The notes under the pieces were generated by a model. That model did not search any database. It was not told where the DNA came from and saw nothing but the letters and a program-made list of their open reading frames with translations. DNA of 64,000 nucleotides, taken from Rhizosphaericola mali (GTDB lineage: Bacteria > Bacteroidota > Bacteroidia > Chitinophagales > Chitinophagaceae). Of the stretch, positions 45,866 to 56,103 are shown in pieces. Position 1 is the stretch's first letter; each line of letters starts with the position of its first letter. The stretch covers positions 1,984,001 through 2,048,000 of the forward strand of contig NZ_CP044016.1 of the NCBI RefSeq assembly GCF_004337365.2, written 5' to 3'. The position numbers and the translations under genes are program-made.

Positions 45866-45907
45866 TTAATTGGTTGAAATAGTTTAATCTCTGAGGGTAC
45901 AATTCCC

Positions 45908-45969
45908 CGAAGCTCTACTTCGAATTATAAAATATAGTTCACTAATACCTCGTGGGCTCTGCCCCGAGG
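45908..45969. repeat. Pair of GC-rich hairpins (REP-like)
   Basis: CGAAG CTCTA CTTCG (45908-45922) and CCTCG ... CGAGG with an inner GGG/CCC (45948-45969) stand out from the AT-rich background. They could be a REP-like element, a terminator pair or ends of a small mobile element. From here to 46148 nothing else is seen. Confidence 0.4.
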
Positions 45970-46148
45970 CAGTTTATTTTCTTTTTTTATCCAACATATT
46001 ATTTCGAAACAGATAACCATAAATTTAACTGGTAAATTGAGAATTTGCTTTTAGTAAAAAATTTAACATCAAATAGATTGAAAATATAAGCTGTGTTATT
46101 GATTGATAAATAACTTTTACAGCTTATAATTTTTATTGTGAGCCAAAT

Positions 46149-46775
46149 TTATTTAGTGTGAAGTTTAGTTAATTCCAATGCAGTAAGTTTATCTTTTACA
46201 AAAGTTGACACCGTCAATCTGTGGACACCTAAAATTCGACCTATTGCTGAATATGAAACATTCTTTTGGAGCAATTCTTTGATATGCTTTTCCTGCCCAG
46301 TCAATTTAGTACGTAGTGATTTACGTCCCTTAGGACGGCCAAGAATTACACCCTCGGCTTTTTTTCTTGCCAAAGCTTCCTTGGTTCTTTGAGATATAAG
46401 ATTTCGCTCTATCTCCGCTGAAAGGCCAAATGCAAATGCTAATACCTTAGAACTTATATCACTTCCTAGTCTATAATTATCTTTTATAGTCCAAACTTTT
46501 ATTTCTCTTTGCATACATTCATTGAGAATACCCATAATCATTAAAAGATTTCTCCCCAACCTTGATAATTCAGCACAAATCAATATATCATCTTTCTTCA
46601 TTTTTTTAAGTAGTCTACCTAATCGGCGTTCTTCTAATCTTTTGGTGCCGGAAATCGTTTCATCGATCCATTTACTTACTACGCAGTCATGTTGTTCACA
46701 AAAACGATTAATCTCAAAACGTTGGTTCTCCACAGTCTGTTGATCCGTACTTACACGGATATAGCCATAAATCAT
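46149..46775 (-). CDS. Serine recombinase (resolvase/invertase), likely DNA invertase of the adjacent segment
   Basis: This 208-residue protein has the resolvase catalytic domain (1-~140) with the nucleophile Ser in YIRVSTDQQT (Ser9), the Arg-containing AELSRLGRNLLMIM, and the E-helix IERNLISQRTKEAL. A GRPKGRKS hinge and a C-terminal HTH (KNVSYSAIGRILGVHRLTVSTFV) complete it. It is full length for the Hin/Mpi-like invertase group. It starts 92 bp from a 21-bp inverted repeat that bounds a 1.74-kb segment with two opposed specificity cassettes (46869-48613), so it very likely inverts that segment. A 90-bp upstream spacer holds its promoter. Confidence 0.9.
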   Translation of the reverse strand: MIYGYIRVSTDQQTVENQRFEINRFCEQHDCVVSKWIDETISGTKRLEERRLGRLLKKMKKDDILICAELSRLGRNLLMIMGILNECMQREIKVWTIKDNYRLGSDISSKVLAFAFGLSAEIERNLISQRTKEALARKKAEGVILGRPKGRKSLRTKLTGQEKHIKELLQKNVSYSAIGRILGVHRLTVSTFVKDKLTALELTKLHTK

Positions 46776-46866
46776 CTGTTAATCTGTTTAATTTAATGAA
46801 AATTATTTTGTTTAAAATATACCAAAATTGTATAACTAAAACTTAAACATTTTTTTTATACATTAA

Positions 46867-47743
46867 ATGAGCGTTTTTATTAGACAACACGCTATAATAT
46901 GCCAATTTCAGCAACATGAAAGCTGGGTAATATTGTCTTCCATCGAGCAGCAGATAAAAACTAAAATTGAAAAAGTTGGAACTCCTTTAAAGGATTGGGA
47001 TATATCCATCAATTATGGTATAAAGACTGGTTTAAATGATGCCTTTATTATAGATGGATCTAAAAGAAAGGAACTCATAGAACAGGATCCAAAATGTGAA
47101 GAAATAATACGACCGATTTTACGCGGCAGAGACATAAAGAGATATGGATACGACTATGCTGATAAGTATGTAATTTGTGCAAGATTGGAGACTGATATTC
47201 CTTCTAATTATCCTGCAATTTACAGGCATCTTAATCAATATAGAGCTGAGGGCAATTGGGCGATAATTCTACTACTAAAGTGTTTAAGCGTCCATGGTGG
47301 AGTTGGATGCAAGAACCTATTAATTATTGGGACGATTTCTCTAAACAGAAAATCGTGTGGGTGAAATATCGGACAAAACAAAATTTTGTATTGATCTGGA
47401 TGGATTATTTACCACTGAAGCCACTACTTTTCTTATGACAGGGCCGTCTTTGCTTTATCTACTTGGATTTCTTAATTCAAAAATATCAGAACATCTATTC
47501 TCAAAAATAGGAACAACAACAGGAGTGGGAACAGTTCGATGGAAAAAATATACCATTGAGCAATTGAAGGTACCCGTTATTTCAAAAAATCGTCAAAACG
47601 AATATGAGAGTATTGTACGGCAGATCGTGAAACTACAATTTAAAGAAAAAGATATAGCGATGCTTGTATTAAAAATTGATAATATGATTTATCAAGACTT
47701 GCAATTAACTATAGAGGAGATAGGATTTATAGAATCTCTATAA
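46867..47743 (+). pseudogene. Silent specificity cassette of the restriction-modification gene (frameshifted)
   Basis: This plus-strand segment encodes only a C-terminal target-recognition region. Its start SVFIRQHA and LKDWDISINYGIKTGLNDAF match the expressed gene at residues ~957 onward (SVFIRQQA, LKDWDINIYRGILTGYNEAF). It then continues RPWWSWMQEPINYWDDFSKQKIVW, GEISDKTKFCIDLDG and IGTTTGVGTVRWKKY to a stop at 47743. The frame shifts twice, at 47250-47252 and 47359-47361, each explained by loss of one G in a G-run. It has no methylase or promoter of its own and would be joined to the gene by inversion. Confidence 0.8.
46869..46889 (+). repeat. Left inverted repeat of the invertible segment
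   Basis: GAGCGTTTTTATTAG followed by ACAACA matches the inverted copy at 48593-48613 at 20 of 21 positions. It lies within the coding frame (SVFIRQ) of both specificity cassettes and is in the same reading phase in each. Confidence 0.75.
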
Positions 47744-50700
47744 ATCCTATGGCATTTCGTTCTTCTTCTGTCAGTGCATATAAATCAAATATTTTTTTGT
47801 CAATTTCAAGATCAATTTCTTTAGTTGAAATTTTTTTTTCAACTAAGTTTTGTTGTTCATTAACCAGTTTTTGGAAATCAAAATCTATCTTATCTGAAAC
47901 TCTAATAACTGGAATTTTATCTAAAAAAATTTTCCTTATTTCTCGAGTACCTCCTTGGAGTTCAGGAAAGTTGTCAATAAAACAATATTTAAATATTGAC
48001 GAATTTAAAAATGCTGTTAAAAATGAGATATGTGTTCCTGTTATCATAAATGATTTATCATTTGTAAAAAACCTTTATGATCTAAATAGAAAGGTAAATA
48101 TTTCGTCATATTGGGATACACGATTTTCTGTTTAGAAAAATCGTCCCAATAACCTATGCTATCTTGGGTTTCAAACCATTTGTTATTTGTTTTTTTTCGA
48201 GCACCAAGCTCTCCTGTTTGTTTAAGACGATCATAACCAAAGCCAAGCAGGTATTGCTTTATAGCAGGTAATCTTCAATATCATAATGCATGCTAGGAAA
48301 TGTAGCTATAAGATAAATATCAGCAAATTCATAGCCAAAACGCTTAATATCACGTCCTCTTAAAATCGGTCGTATAATTTCGGCGGATTTTGCGTCCTCA
48401 GTAATTAATTCATCTTTTTTCTTTCCATCTATAATGAATGCTTCATTGTAACCCGTAAGAATTCCACGATAAATATTAATATCCCAATCTTTTAGTGGTG
48501 TACCTACGGCTTCTATCTTACTCTTAATTGATTGCTCAACAGGACTAAGAATTACCCAACTAGAAGATGTCTCAAAATTGGAATTTCCTGCTTGTTGCCT
48601 AATAAAAACGCTCAAATTATTTAACACCTTTTCTTTTGCCTGACAAGCAAGTGTATTGCCTTCATATTTTTGCTTGGAGAATAAAAGGATATTGGTATCA
48701 ACTGTAGCTGCATCGAATATTTTTTGCCCAGCAAAATCAATCAAAATTTCTGTATTTACGTTGCTAGTTAAATAAGCTCGGAGACTTTCTCCATATCCTG
48801 CTCGCATCCATTTATTGGAAGTTATAAAAGTAAGAACGCCTTCGGGTTTTAATAAATGATTGCCGAGTTCAAAAAATAGCATATAAATATCTCCCATTCG
48901 GGTATATGTTTCGAATCCCATTTGAGCGAGTTTTTCGCTTTCTGTCCCCATCTTTTGTAACTGGATGTAAGGAGGATTGCCTATGATACAGTCAAAACCA
49001 ATAAAACGACCATCATCATCTAGAATCTCAGGAAATTCAAATCGCCATTCAAATGCTTGTTCATAGATTTTATTATTCTTTATTTCTTCTACTTTTTCTT
49101 CCAGTTTTTTGATTTCCTTTTCTAATTGAGCAATCTTTTTCTTTCCTTCCTTAGTCTTACTTTTTTCTTCACCAAAAAGTTCAGAAGTCTGTTGTAAAGG
49201 CAAAAGATTGCTTCTTAACGAATGGATCTTTTTGATAATCGGGTCATTAACAAAAATATCCTTCTTAAAATCTTCTTTAATGCCTTTAATCAATCGAAGC
49301 AAATCATGTTTCTCATCTTTAGAATGTGCATTTCTATAGTTGGATACTGTGGTTTGATATGTTTCAATTGTCCATTTTGTTCCCTTCAACAAATGTTTTA
49401 GACTCGCATCCAATGGGAAGCGACTTATAAGAGAGTTTCCACATTTAATATTAATATCTATATTGGGCAATGTTTCAAGGTCTGCACTTTTTCCATTCTC
49501 TTTATAATACGCATTTTTAAGCAGCTCAATCCAAAGCCGTAATTGACATATCTTTACAGAATTGGGGTTGAGGTCTACTCCAAAAAGACAGTTTTCAATA
49601 ATTGTTCTTTTCTCACGGAAAAGAGTTTCCTGTACAAGTTGTCGTTCTTTTAAAGCTGGACGGTATTCAAATAATTTTCCTGTTTCATCTTTAACAACCA
49701 ATTCGTCATTTTGTACTTCTATTTCATAATCATTAATCCGAAATCCGTTATTATCCAAGAGGATACCTAGTCGAGCCTTACTGGCTATCATTTCATTTAA
49801 GGCGGATACGAGAAAATGACCAGACCCCACTGCCGGATCGCATATTTTTATACTATTTATAAGTTCGTTTGCAGCTTTTCTATCCTTAATATTTTCTCGT
49901 AACTCTTCAAGGCTTTTGCAGTCCAATCCTTGCGTTTCTTTAAACTTTTGTAAAATAGCTTTATGTATTGTCTCTTCTGCTATATACATAGTTATAAAAC
50001 CAGGGGTAAAGAACGATCCATCTTTATACCCATTGATTTTCTCGAATATCAAACCTAAAACAGAGGCATTAATAAGATTTTTATTTTCTTCCTGTATGTC
50101 CTCGGCGCCATCGCTTGTAAAATCATACGCATTCAAAAATGCAAATAAATACTCCAAAGTATCAATATTGCCACTCTTAGTTTTACCATTATTATCTTTT
50201 AAAACTGTTCCATTTGGCAATGACAACTGGATATCATCAGGTAGTGCACTGATATTAATACTCCTCGACTCAAGTTCGGTTAATTCAAATAGTGAACTAT
50301 TCAAGTACGGTACATTCAAAAATGAATTACGTACCTTCTCAGTTCTTTCCGATGGCTGTTTAGCCATCACAAGAAAAAACAAATCATTTAAATCATCAAA
50401 ACTTCGAATTTTATCAAAATTTAAAAACGCATATCCATTATCCCCTTTATGATAAGCAATAAGCTGCCCTTCCAACAATTTCAAAAACAAGATTCTATTG
50501 ATCCATGTTATTGCTAGTTCCAATCCTACATTGAATAATTGCTCTTGTTTAGTTTCGCCGTAATTAGAACGATTTTGTAAATTATAAAGAATATCCATCC
50601 CGTCAATTTTGGCAATGGCGCATTCAAGTAATGATCCAGGATTACGTTCTTTTTCAACTTTCCTACGTATAACGGACTTTCCACTATCTTTTTCCTCTTT

Positions 50701-51483
50701 TAACCCAATAATATGCAATAGTTCAGAATAAAATTCCTTGTCTAACTGATTGCTGTCGTTATTAAAAGGAAGTTTTAAAAGATGTTCTGGAGAAAGAATT
50801 TTGTATAGTGGAATTAGTTGGTTATCATTTTTCGTTTGCTTGTTTTGAATCGCATTTTTATAGTCTAGGATATTAAAATAGCAATAACTAATACGTTTCA
50901 AATTCAATTCTATGGCAGGTTTCGCTACTTCTTTGTAAAATAAAGAATGGTCACTAACAGCTAACCTTTTCCCTTCAAAATCATTGAATTGCTGGATCAG
51001 CTTACGATCATGGGCAAACAATTTTTCAAACAGTTGTGCATCAAATACATACCACTCTTCCAAATTTGTAATAATGAGATGTTTTAAATCAATGTTATTT
51101 TGAGTAATACGCTCTCTTAGATAATAGAGTAATAACTCTTGAAATGCCTTGGTATTAAGATTTTTTTCAGAGGGCATTTCTGCTTTATTTTTCAAGGCTT
51201 TCGCTTCTATTATAACACCGACAGAACTCTGAGGATCTTTTCCATTGTATATTACTAAATCGGAACGACCACGAGTGTTTATATAATAATTAGGACTATA
51301 ATATGTATTTTTCAAGAAATCAGATATGAGATTTTTAAGATACTCTTCCGACTCTTGTTTGTCTGTCAAATTAAATAAAGCTGTTATGTTTTGCTTAAAT
51401 GTATCAATGTTTGTGCGATTAATCTTTCTTTTCAGATAAGCGCTATTTATATATTTTCTAAGGGTATTAGATGTTGATTGCAT
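47727..51483 (-). CDS. Type IIG-like restriction-modification enzyme (Eco57I-type), C-terminal part frameshifted
   Basis: An uninterrupted frame of 1,074 residues runs from ATG 51483 to a stop at 48259. It has a PD-(D/E)xK-like nuclease region (SDLVIYNGK ... VIIEAKA, Asp75/Glu93/Lys95), methylase motif I DPAVGSGH (549-556) and motif IV NPPY (836-839), and a coiled spacer. The sequence beyond continues the specificity domain in other frames (FGYDRLKQTGELGARKK, YWDDFSKQKIVYPN, then MITGTHISFLTAFLN to the stop at 47727). The shifts lie at 48267-48268 (CC for CCC) and 48066-48071 (one T short). Repaired, the protein is about 1,252 residues, normal for the family. Residues after ~957 lie in the invertible segment. 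If the shifts are real, the enzyme lacks most of its target-recognition domain. Confidence 0.83.
48593..48613 (-). repeat. Right inverted repeat of the invertible segment
   Basis: Read on the minus strand this is GAGCGTTTTTATTAG then GCAACA, differing from the left copy at one base. It is inside the expressed restriction-modification gene at codons ~957-963. Confidence 0.75.
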
Positions 51484-51578
51484 TATTATATTTTATTATT
51501 TAAAACCATGTACCAATGGTAAAAGCTTCTGGATTTGATTTTTCGCCTTGGCCGTTTTGTTATATATTTTATTATCCC

Positions 51579-52586
51579 TTATTTTTCATTGCCTTCAAAA
51601 CTCTCCAACTCTTTATTTACCTCATCCAATAATTGCTTTTCACTTGGTAAATAAAGTTCGTATTGACTTGCTATAATCTGTTTTTGTCCTTCGGGTAATG
51701 TAAATTTCACAACTGCATCATTTTTATTTGCACATAGCAAGATTCCGATAGTTGGATTTTCGTGCGATAATTTTTCTACGCGGTCATAGTAGTTAACATA
51801 CATTTGAAGTTGCCCAATGTCTTGGTGTGTCAGTTTCGTAGTTTTAATTTCAATGATAACAAAACTTTGTAATAGTCGATTATAAAATACTAAATCCACA
51901 AAAAACTCATCCCCTTCGATATGGATTCTTTTCTGCCTTGCCACAAAGGAAAACCCATTGCCTAATTCCAACAAGAAATCCTGCAAATGAGTAATAATGG
52001 CGCTTTCCAAATCTTTCTCATAATATGCAGCTTCTCGTTTTAATCCGAGAAATTCCAAGAGCATAGGGTCTTTGATAATTTCTTTAGCATTAGATGGCTG
52101 TTTCTCATTTTTGGCTACTGCTAACACACTTTCTTTGTCATTACTCAATAATAGACGTTCATACAAACTGCCATAAATCTGACGTTCCAATTGACGTACA
52201 GTCCAGTTATTCTTTACTGTTTCAGCAATATAAAACGCTCTTTTATCTTGATTATCAACACTTAAAAGTAACTTATACTGACTCCAACTCAATTGTGCAT
52301 ACAGTGTATGCACATTCTCAAATGTGCGGTAAAGTTTTCTGTAAAGGTTTATTTGCCTTGTAGAAAACCCGCTACCAAATTCAGGCTGTAATTGTTCGGA
52401 AAGATATTTTATCAAATATGTCCCATAATCAGCTCGATCTTTGCTTTCTTGCTCTTCTTCGAAGATTCTTTTTCCAATATGCCAATACATCAAGGTTCGC
52501 TGATGGTCAACAGAACGAATCGCACTATCCTTTGATTGAGCAATAATAGCTTTTATATCTGAAATAATAGATTGATTTACAAGCAT
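51579..52586 (-). CDS. YhcG/DUF1016-family PD-(D/E)xK nuclease
   Basis: This 335-residue protein has an N-terminal DUF1016 helical domain (DHQRTLMYWHIGKRIFEEEQ, GFSTRQINLYRKLYRTF, LSWSQYKLLL) and a C-terminal nuclease domain with DEFFVDLVFYNRLLQSFVIIE and IKTTKL, the Asp and Glu-x-Lys of the PD-(D/E)xK fold. Proteins of this kind are frequent beside restriction-modification and other defence genes, and some are linked to recombination. It lies 95 bp upstream of the type IIG-like gene on the same strand and is likely part of the same defence unit. Its exact substrate is unknown. Confidence 0.9.
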   Translation of the reverse strand: MLVNQSIISDIKAIIAQSKDSAIRSVDHQRTLMYWHIGKRIFEEEQESKDRADYGTYLIKYLSEQLQPEFGSGFSTRQINLYRKLYRTFENVHTLYAQLSWSQYKLLLSVDNQDKRAFYIAETVKNNWTVRQLERQIYGSLYERLLLSNDKESVLAVAKNEKQPSNAKEIIKDPMLLEFLGLKREAAYYEKDLESAIITHLQDFLLELGNGFSFVARQKRIHIEGDEFFVDLVFYNRLLQSFVIIEIKTTKLTHQDIGQLQMYVNYYDRVEKLSHENPTIGILLCANKNDAVVKFTLPEGQKQIIASQYELYLPSEKQLLDEVNKELESFEGNEK

Positions 52587-52960
52587 TATTTATATCCGAT
52601 ATTTTGCGTTTTATAAATGGTAAATGTACTAAATTGAGAATAATAATTCATCTTGTTTTAAAGGTATATTGTTCATAAAGTGATCTTAATAAAAAGACCA
52701 CCTTTAATGGTGGTACAAAGTCGGTAATAAAATATAAATTGGTAATAGATCATAATCTCAAGTTTCATCAAATGAATGAAACCTTGCTAAAAATCCTTGA
52801 GCGAAGAACATTTATAAGCTCCTATAAGGAAGATAAAAAGAAATTCAGAGTCTTTCATAAGATGGCTAGATCAGAAGAATAGATTTGCTGGTACTTCATT
52901 AAAAAGTACCATGTAATAAATTCGGCCAAATTTAATATTACTTTGAATATGTGCTCTTAT
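52587..52960. other. Intergenic region with one short open frame
   Basis: This is 374 bp between the YhcG-type gene and the FecR gene. A 36-codon frame on the plus strand (52772-52882, MNETLLKILERRTF ... KMARSEE) is charged but not recognised, and I would not call it a gene. It may hold the right limit of the defence element; no core copy was seen here. Confidence 0.35.
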
Positions 52961-54268
52961 TTATAAAGCATCCATCTTCATATGTAAAATAGGTCTTATG
53001 TAAGTTACATTATTGATTTGTTTTTTTAACCTTCCCGCTGGAGGACAAAATGTGTACATGCCATTGTTCTGATAAATGGTTATTCCTTTTTTCGATACCG
53101 CTGCAAAGACTTCCTCAAGTGTAGCATCTTGGCAGATAGCGGCGGAGATTTTGCGATCTTTGGGTAGGCAACTTACACTTTCTATAGTGAAGCCGTACCA
53201 CCTTTCCATTTCTAACAGAAAGGTTCTGATGGATTCGTTGTTATAATGACGCACGGTCTTTGTCCAGTTAAGGGCGGTGGTTGTTTCTAAGGAACTATAG
53301 GTAAAAGAATCTTTTATTTTATTTTTTGCTCCATTTATATGATAAACTTCCATCATATTTTTACGCTGGGTCAAAGGTTTGCCTTTAGGCTCTTGCAATG
53401 TAGCGAGGGATACTTCTCCATTTAAACGAACGGCTTTTGAATAACCATATTCAGATCGTACCATAAATTCTCCGCCATAGGTTAATATTTGGCTATTATA
53501 GTTTTCCAATGCGAGCATTTTACCTCCATTATTTTCTGGAAACTTCACATATGCTTGCCCCTCCAGTCTGCAATAAATAACAGAGCTATCTTTAGGATTA
53601 ATTAGATAATGTAATTTAGATCCCCCATCTAATCTTATAGACAGACCACTCGGAAGAGAGATGATCGCCTGCCTTTTTGGAGGAGTACTGATTGTAACAA
53701 AACTATTTTGGGGAAAATTAAAATGAACATTGGGGCGAATCGACAGTTTTAATATACCTGTCGGTTGCTGAGAGAATTCAAGATTGTTGAAACGAAAGAT
53801 GCCTCCTAGAAATTTGTTGTCTACCCTTTTTTGAAATAAATTTTTCATTTCTACATCACAGGCAAAATATTTTTGGTCCAGGTCACGATCGGGGGCAAGA
53901 ATAGAACAGTTTTTCCCAATAAATACTTCGGGCTCTTGTTGTTCTTTAAAATTATAATGAGAAAATAAAACCAATAAAATAACAAACAATCCCATGCAGG
54001 CACAAGACAAAAGAACACGTATTTTTTTACGATAGGTCTTTTTTTGTCGTATTTGTCCTACAAGGTTTTCAATATCTATATCTGAGGTCTTTGGCAAGCC
54101 GTCATTTTCACTAAGATTTTGATTTTGCCATTTATCTAAGTGTTCTAAAATGGTATCGTCATCTTTTAGATGTCCTAACAAATCCAATTCACGCAATTCG
54201 GATGCCGTGATGGTTCTTTTTAGGAGCTTGTCAAAAAGTATTTCTTTTCTTTTTTCAATCCAATGCAT
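52961..54268 (-). CDS. FecR-family anti-sigma factor
   Basis: This 435-residue protein has a cytoplasmic N-terminal part that would hold the sigma factor (~1-85). One membrane helix (VLLSCACMGLFVILLVLFSHY, ~86-105) follows, then the periplasmic FecR domain with ISLPSGLSIRLDGGSKL (~195-212) and a C-terminal DUF4974 domain (IRTFLLEMERWYGFTIE). In this family a TonB-dependent receptor relays a periplasmic signal. The gene lies 1 bp downstream of the ECF sigma gene, so they form one operon. The SusC/SusD pair 5 kb away is a possible target, although that SusC lacks an STN signalling domain. Confidence 0.92.
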   Translation of the reverse strand: MHWIEKRKEILFDKLLKRTITASELRELDLLGHLKDDDTILEHLDKWQNQNLSENDGLPKTSDIDIENLVGQIRQKKTYRKKIRVLLSCACMGLFVILLVLFSHYNFKEQQEPEVFIGKNCSILAPDRDLDQKYFACDVEMKNLFQKRVDNKFLGGIFRFNNLEFSQQPTGILKLSIRPNVHFNFPQNSFVTISTPPKRQAIISLPSGLSIRLDGGSKLHYLINPKDSSVIYCRLEGQAYVKFPENNGGKMLALENYNSQILTYGGEFMVRSEYGYSKAVRLNGEVSLATLQEPKGKPLTQRKNMMEVYHINGAKNKIKDSFTYSSLETTTALNWTKTVRHYNNESIRTFLLEMERWYGFTIESVSCLPKDRKISAAICQDATLEEVFAAVSKKGITIYQNNGMYTFCPPAGRLKKQINNVTYIRPILHMKMDAL

Positions 54269-54269
54269 A

Positions 54270-54854
54270 TTACAAGGAATTTACAATTTCAATAATAGTG
54301 ATGAGTGATATTAAGCCCAATAACTGTTTTATTTTCATCGTAGCTCTAGAAGCTTCGTTTTTTATGGTTTGTTTGGATAAATGAAGCATCGCCGCAATCT
54401 CGTCATTGGAATACCCCTGTTCATATTTAAGTTTAAATATTTTCTTTTCTCCTGGAGGTAGTTGAGCAATTGCCTTTTCCAATATCTCTTGATATTCTTT
54501 ACTTAACAAAATATCGTCCGCACCTAAATCACTTCTTTTATGGTAGGCATTTATGATAGAAACGGTATGGTCATGTTTTTGTCTGAGTCGGTATAAAGCA
54601 ATCTTATGTACCATCCCCAACATCAAAGCAATCGGTGTATCTTCATGAGCAAAATGCCCGCGTTTGTCCCATATTTTTTCCAGTAATTCAGACTTGATCG
54701 CATTAGACAAATAACTATCCAAATTATCAAACCGAAGTAGGTATTGGTCAATGATAGGCTTAAGGCTATGATAAATAAACCTCAATGCATTTTCATACCC
54801 TTTCGATAATTGTCGAAACAGTCGTCTCACTCTATATTTTTCATCATCCTCCAT
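54270..54854 (-). CDS. ECF-type RNA polymerase sigma factor
   Basis: This 194-residue protein has region 2 near residues ~15-85 (FRQLSKGYENALRFIYHSLKP, ELLEKIWDKRGHF) and region 4 at ~130-180 (AIAQLPPGEKKIFKLKYEQGYSNDEIAAMLHLSKQTIKNEASRA in separate helices). It ends with a hydrophobic tail (LGLISLITIIEIVNSL) that is common in Bacteroidota FecI-like sigma factors. It is paired with the FecR gene directly downstream. It probably drives transcription of a TonB-dependent uptake system such as the one at 57.6-62.2 kb. Confidence 0.9.
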   Translation of the reverse strand: MEDDEKYRVRRLFRQLSKGYENALRFIYHSLKPIIDQYLLRFDNLDSYLSNAIKSELLEKIWDKRGHFAHEDTPIALMLGMVHKIALYRLRQKHDHTVSIINAYHKRSDLGADDILLSKEYQEILEKAIAQLPPGEKKIFKLKYEQGYSNDEIAAMLHLSKQTIKNEASRATMKIKQLLGLISLITIIEIVNSL

Positions 54855-55207
54855 TTTCTCCTACGCTTGTTTGGTCAAAAAATAGTGTTTTGAAAACACT
54901 GTGTAATAAAAGCAGTTACGTATAGTCAAAATAAAAATTTAAAAAAAATTAGGTTTTGACTGGTACGAAAGGCCTTTTTCTGCAATATATATGTGTAAGA
55001 AGATAATTAATCTGGAAATGAAACTGAATTTAAAGTTACAAAAAATGAACAGGTAAACTATCATTTAAATATTATTTTATTGACCTAGATCATAGATGGG
55101 TAAAGACTTCGGTGAATATTGTCGAAAAGGGTGAACTATTGTTAAACGTCAAATAATAATTAAAAGTAAGCAGCACAATCAAGTGTCAAAATATAAAAAA
55201 TAGAATT
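54855..55207. promoter_or_regulatory. Divergent intergenic region of sigma and MauE-like genes
   Basis: This 350-bp spacer lies between the start codons of two divergent genes, so it holds both promoters. It is AT-rich, and I could not single out a convincing -33/-7 pair or RNA element. Confidence 0.35.
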
Positions 55208-55672
55208 ATGAAAAGAGAAATTATACTATACATTATTCGAGTATTACTACTGATCTTATTTCTATATGCAGGCGTAGAAAAAGTATTTCGTATGGATAGT
55301 TTTTATCGGGATATGTCCAACCAGCCTATAGTCAAAAGTTTAGTTCCAATAGTGACTTATATGATACCACTAGGAGAAATTATTGCAGCAGGGTTACTTG
55401 TTTTTGATAGAACAAAAAAAGCGGGACTATATATCAGTTGTTTATTGATGTCGGTATTTATGGGATATGTAGCACTTATAGTGGCAGGAAAATTTCCCAG
55501 AAAACCTTGTAGTTGTGGAGAGCTCATTAGTAAGCTCAGTTGGACAGAACATTTATTATTTAATCTATTTTTTTGGTTGCTAGCAATCGTAGGTATTTAT
55601 CTAACCATGGCCGTGGGTAAGCATAAAGACAAACCAACAGAAGGGGAAATGGTCCGGATTTCCCGAGTCTGA
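55208..55672 (+). CDS. MauE/DoxX-like membrane protein
   Basis: This 154-residue protein has four hydrophobic segments (ILYIIRVLLLILFLYAGVEK, VTYMIPLGEIIAAGLLVF, LYISCLLMSVFMGYVALIV, LLFNLFFWLLAIVGIYLTM). A Cys-x-Cys-Gly motif (PCSCGELI) lies between the third and fourth segment, on the same side as the WTEHLLFN loop. This is the MauE-type redox-associated family that hands electrons or disulfides across the membrane. It precedes a DUF6520-like gene by 95 bp and faces a TlpA-like protein gene, so a shared extracytoplasmic thiol role is likely. Confidence 0.8.
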   Translation: MKREIILYIIRVLLLILFLYAGVEKVFRMDSFYRDMSNQPIVKSLVPIVTYMIPLGEIIAAGLLVFDRTKKAGLYISCLLMSVFMGYVALIVAGKFPRKPCSCGELISKLSWTEHLLFNLFFWLLAIVGIYLTMAVGKHKDKPTEGEMVRISRV

Positions 55673-55767
55673 TTTAATGGCGGATAGGTAGGCTAAAAAT
55701 CGAGTCTACGATCTGATGGCTGACCGGAAGGGATTTATTATTAATTCATTTTAAAAAAAATAAGCGT

Positions 55768-56049
55768 ATGCTTACAATCAACAAAAACAGCAAAGCCCGC
55801 AGCGTCATCATGGCCGCGGCAGCAGTTCTAGCCATCGGCGGAGCCATGGCAAAGAATTTAGTGGTCAGCCAAAGTGCTAATTACCACTATAATGGAAGTG
55901 GATCTAGACGAGATCCTGCCAATTTTTCTCTTAATGGCTCTAATCCAAGTTGTTCGAGTGCATCGAATGATACATGTCAATATACCATAACAAATGGTAT
56001 TGTATCCCCCGTTCTTAGTTCTGCAAATCAGACATATACAGGAGATTAG
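55768..56049 (+). CDS. Small secreted DUF6520-like protein
   Basis: This 93-residue protein has an N-terminal hydrophobic export segment (SVIMAAAAVLAIGGAMA) and a short mature part rich in Ser and Asn with two Cys residues (NPSCSSASNDTCQYTI). This size, leader and two-cysteine tail fit the DUF6520 group of Bacteroidota, which is usually found after MauE-like genes. The two cysteines could form a disulfide that the neighbouring MauE- and TlpA-like proteins act on. No function is known. Confidence 0.65.
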   Translation: MLTINKNSKARSVIMAAAAVLAIGGAMAKNLVVSQSANYHYNGSGSRRDPANFSLNGSNPSCSSASNDTCQYTITNGIVSPVLSSANQTYTGD

Positions 56050-56072
56050 TTATGATCATTAGTAGTAGAAAG

Positions 56073-56099
56073 TAAGGCTCCTTTTTATAAGGAGCCTTA
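56073..56099. terminator. Bidirectional terminator
   Basis: TAAGGCTCC (56073-56081) pairs with GGAGCCTTA (56091-56099) around a T-rich 9-base loop, placed between two convergent genes 55 bp apart. Confidence 0.75.
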
Positions 56100-56103
56100 T
56101 CCA

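Larger units (their letters stand above)
46869..48613. other. Invertible DNA segment carrying two opposed specificity cassettes
   Basis: The segment is 1,745 bp with its centre at 47741. Two C-terminal cassettes of ~870 bp meet tail to tail there: stop codons at 47741-47743 (plus) and 47727-47729 (minus), with an inverted ATAGGATTTATAGA around the centre. It is flanked by a 21-bp inverted repeat and a serine invertase gene. Flipping would exchange the last ~290 residues of the restriction-modification protein. Confidence 0.75.

Noticed and set aside
47256-47438. Independent 60-residue gene within the silent cassette
   Set aside because: It is the middle piece of the specificity domain (RPWWSWMQEPINYWDDF) read between two frameshifts.
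52772-52882. 36-codon frame between the YhcG-type and FecR genes
   Set aside because: It is short, unrecognised and in an AT-rich spacer; it could not be supported as a gene.
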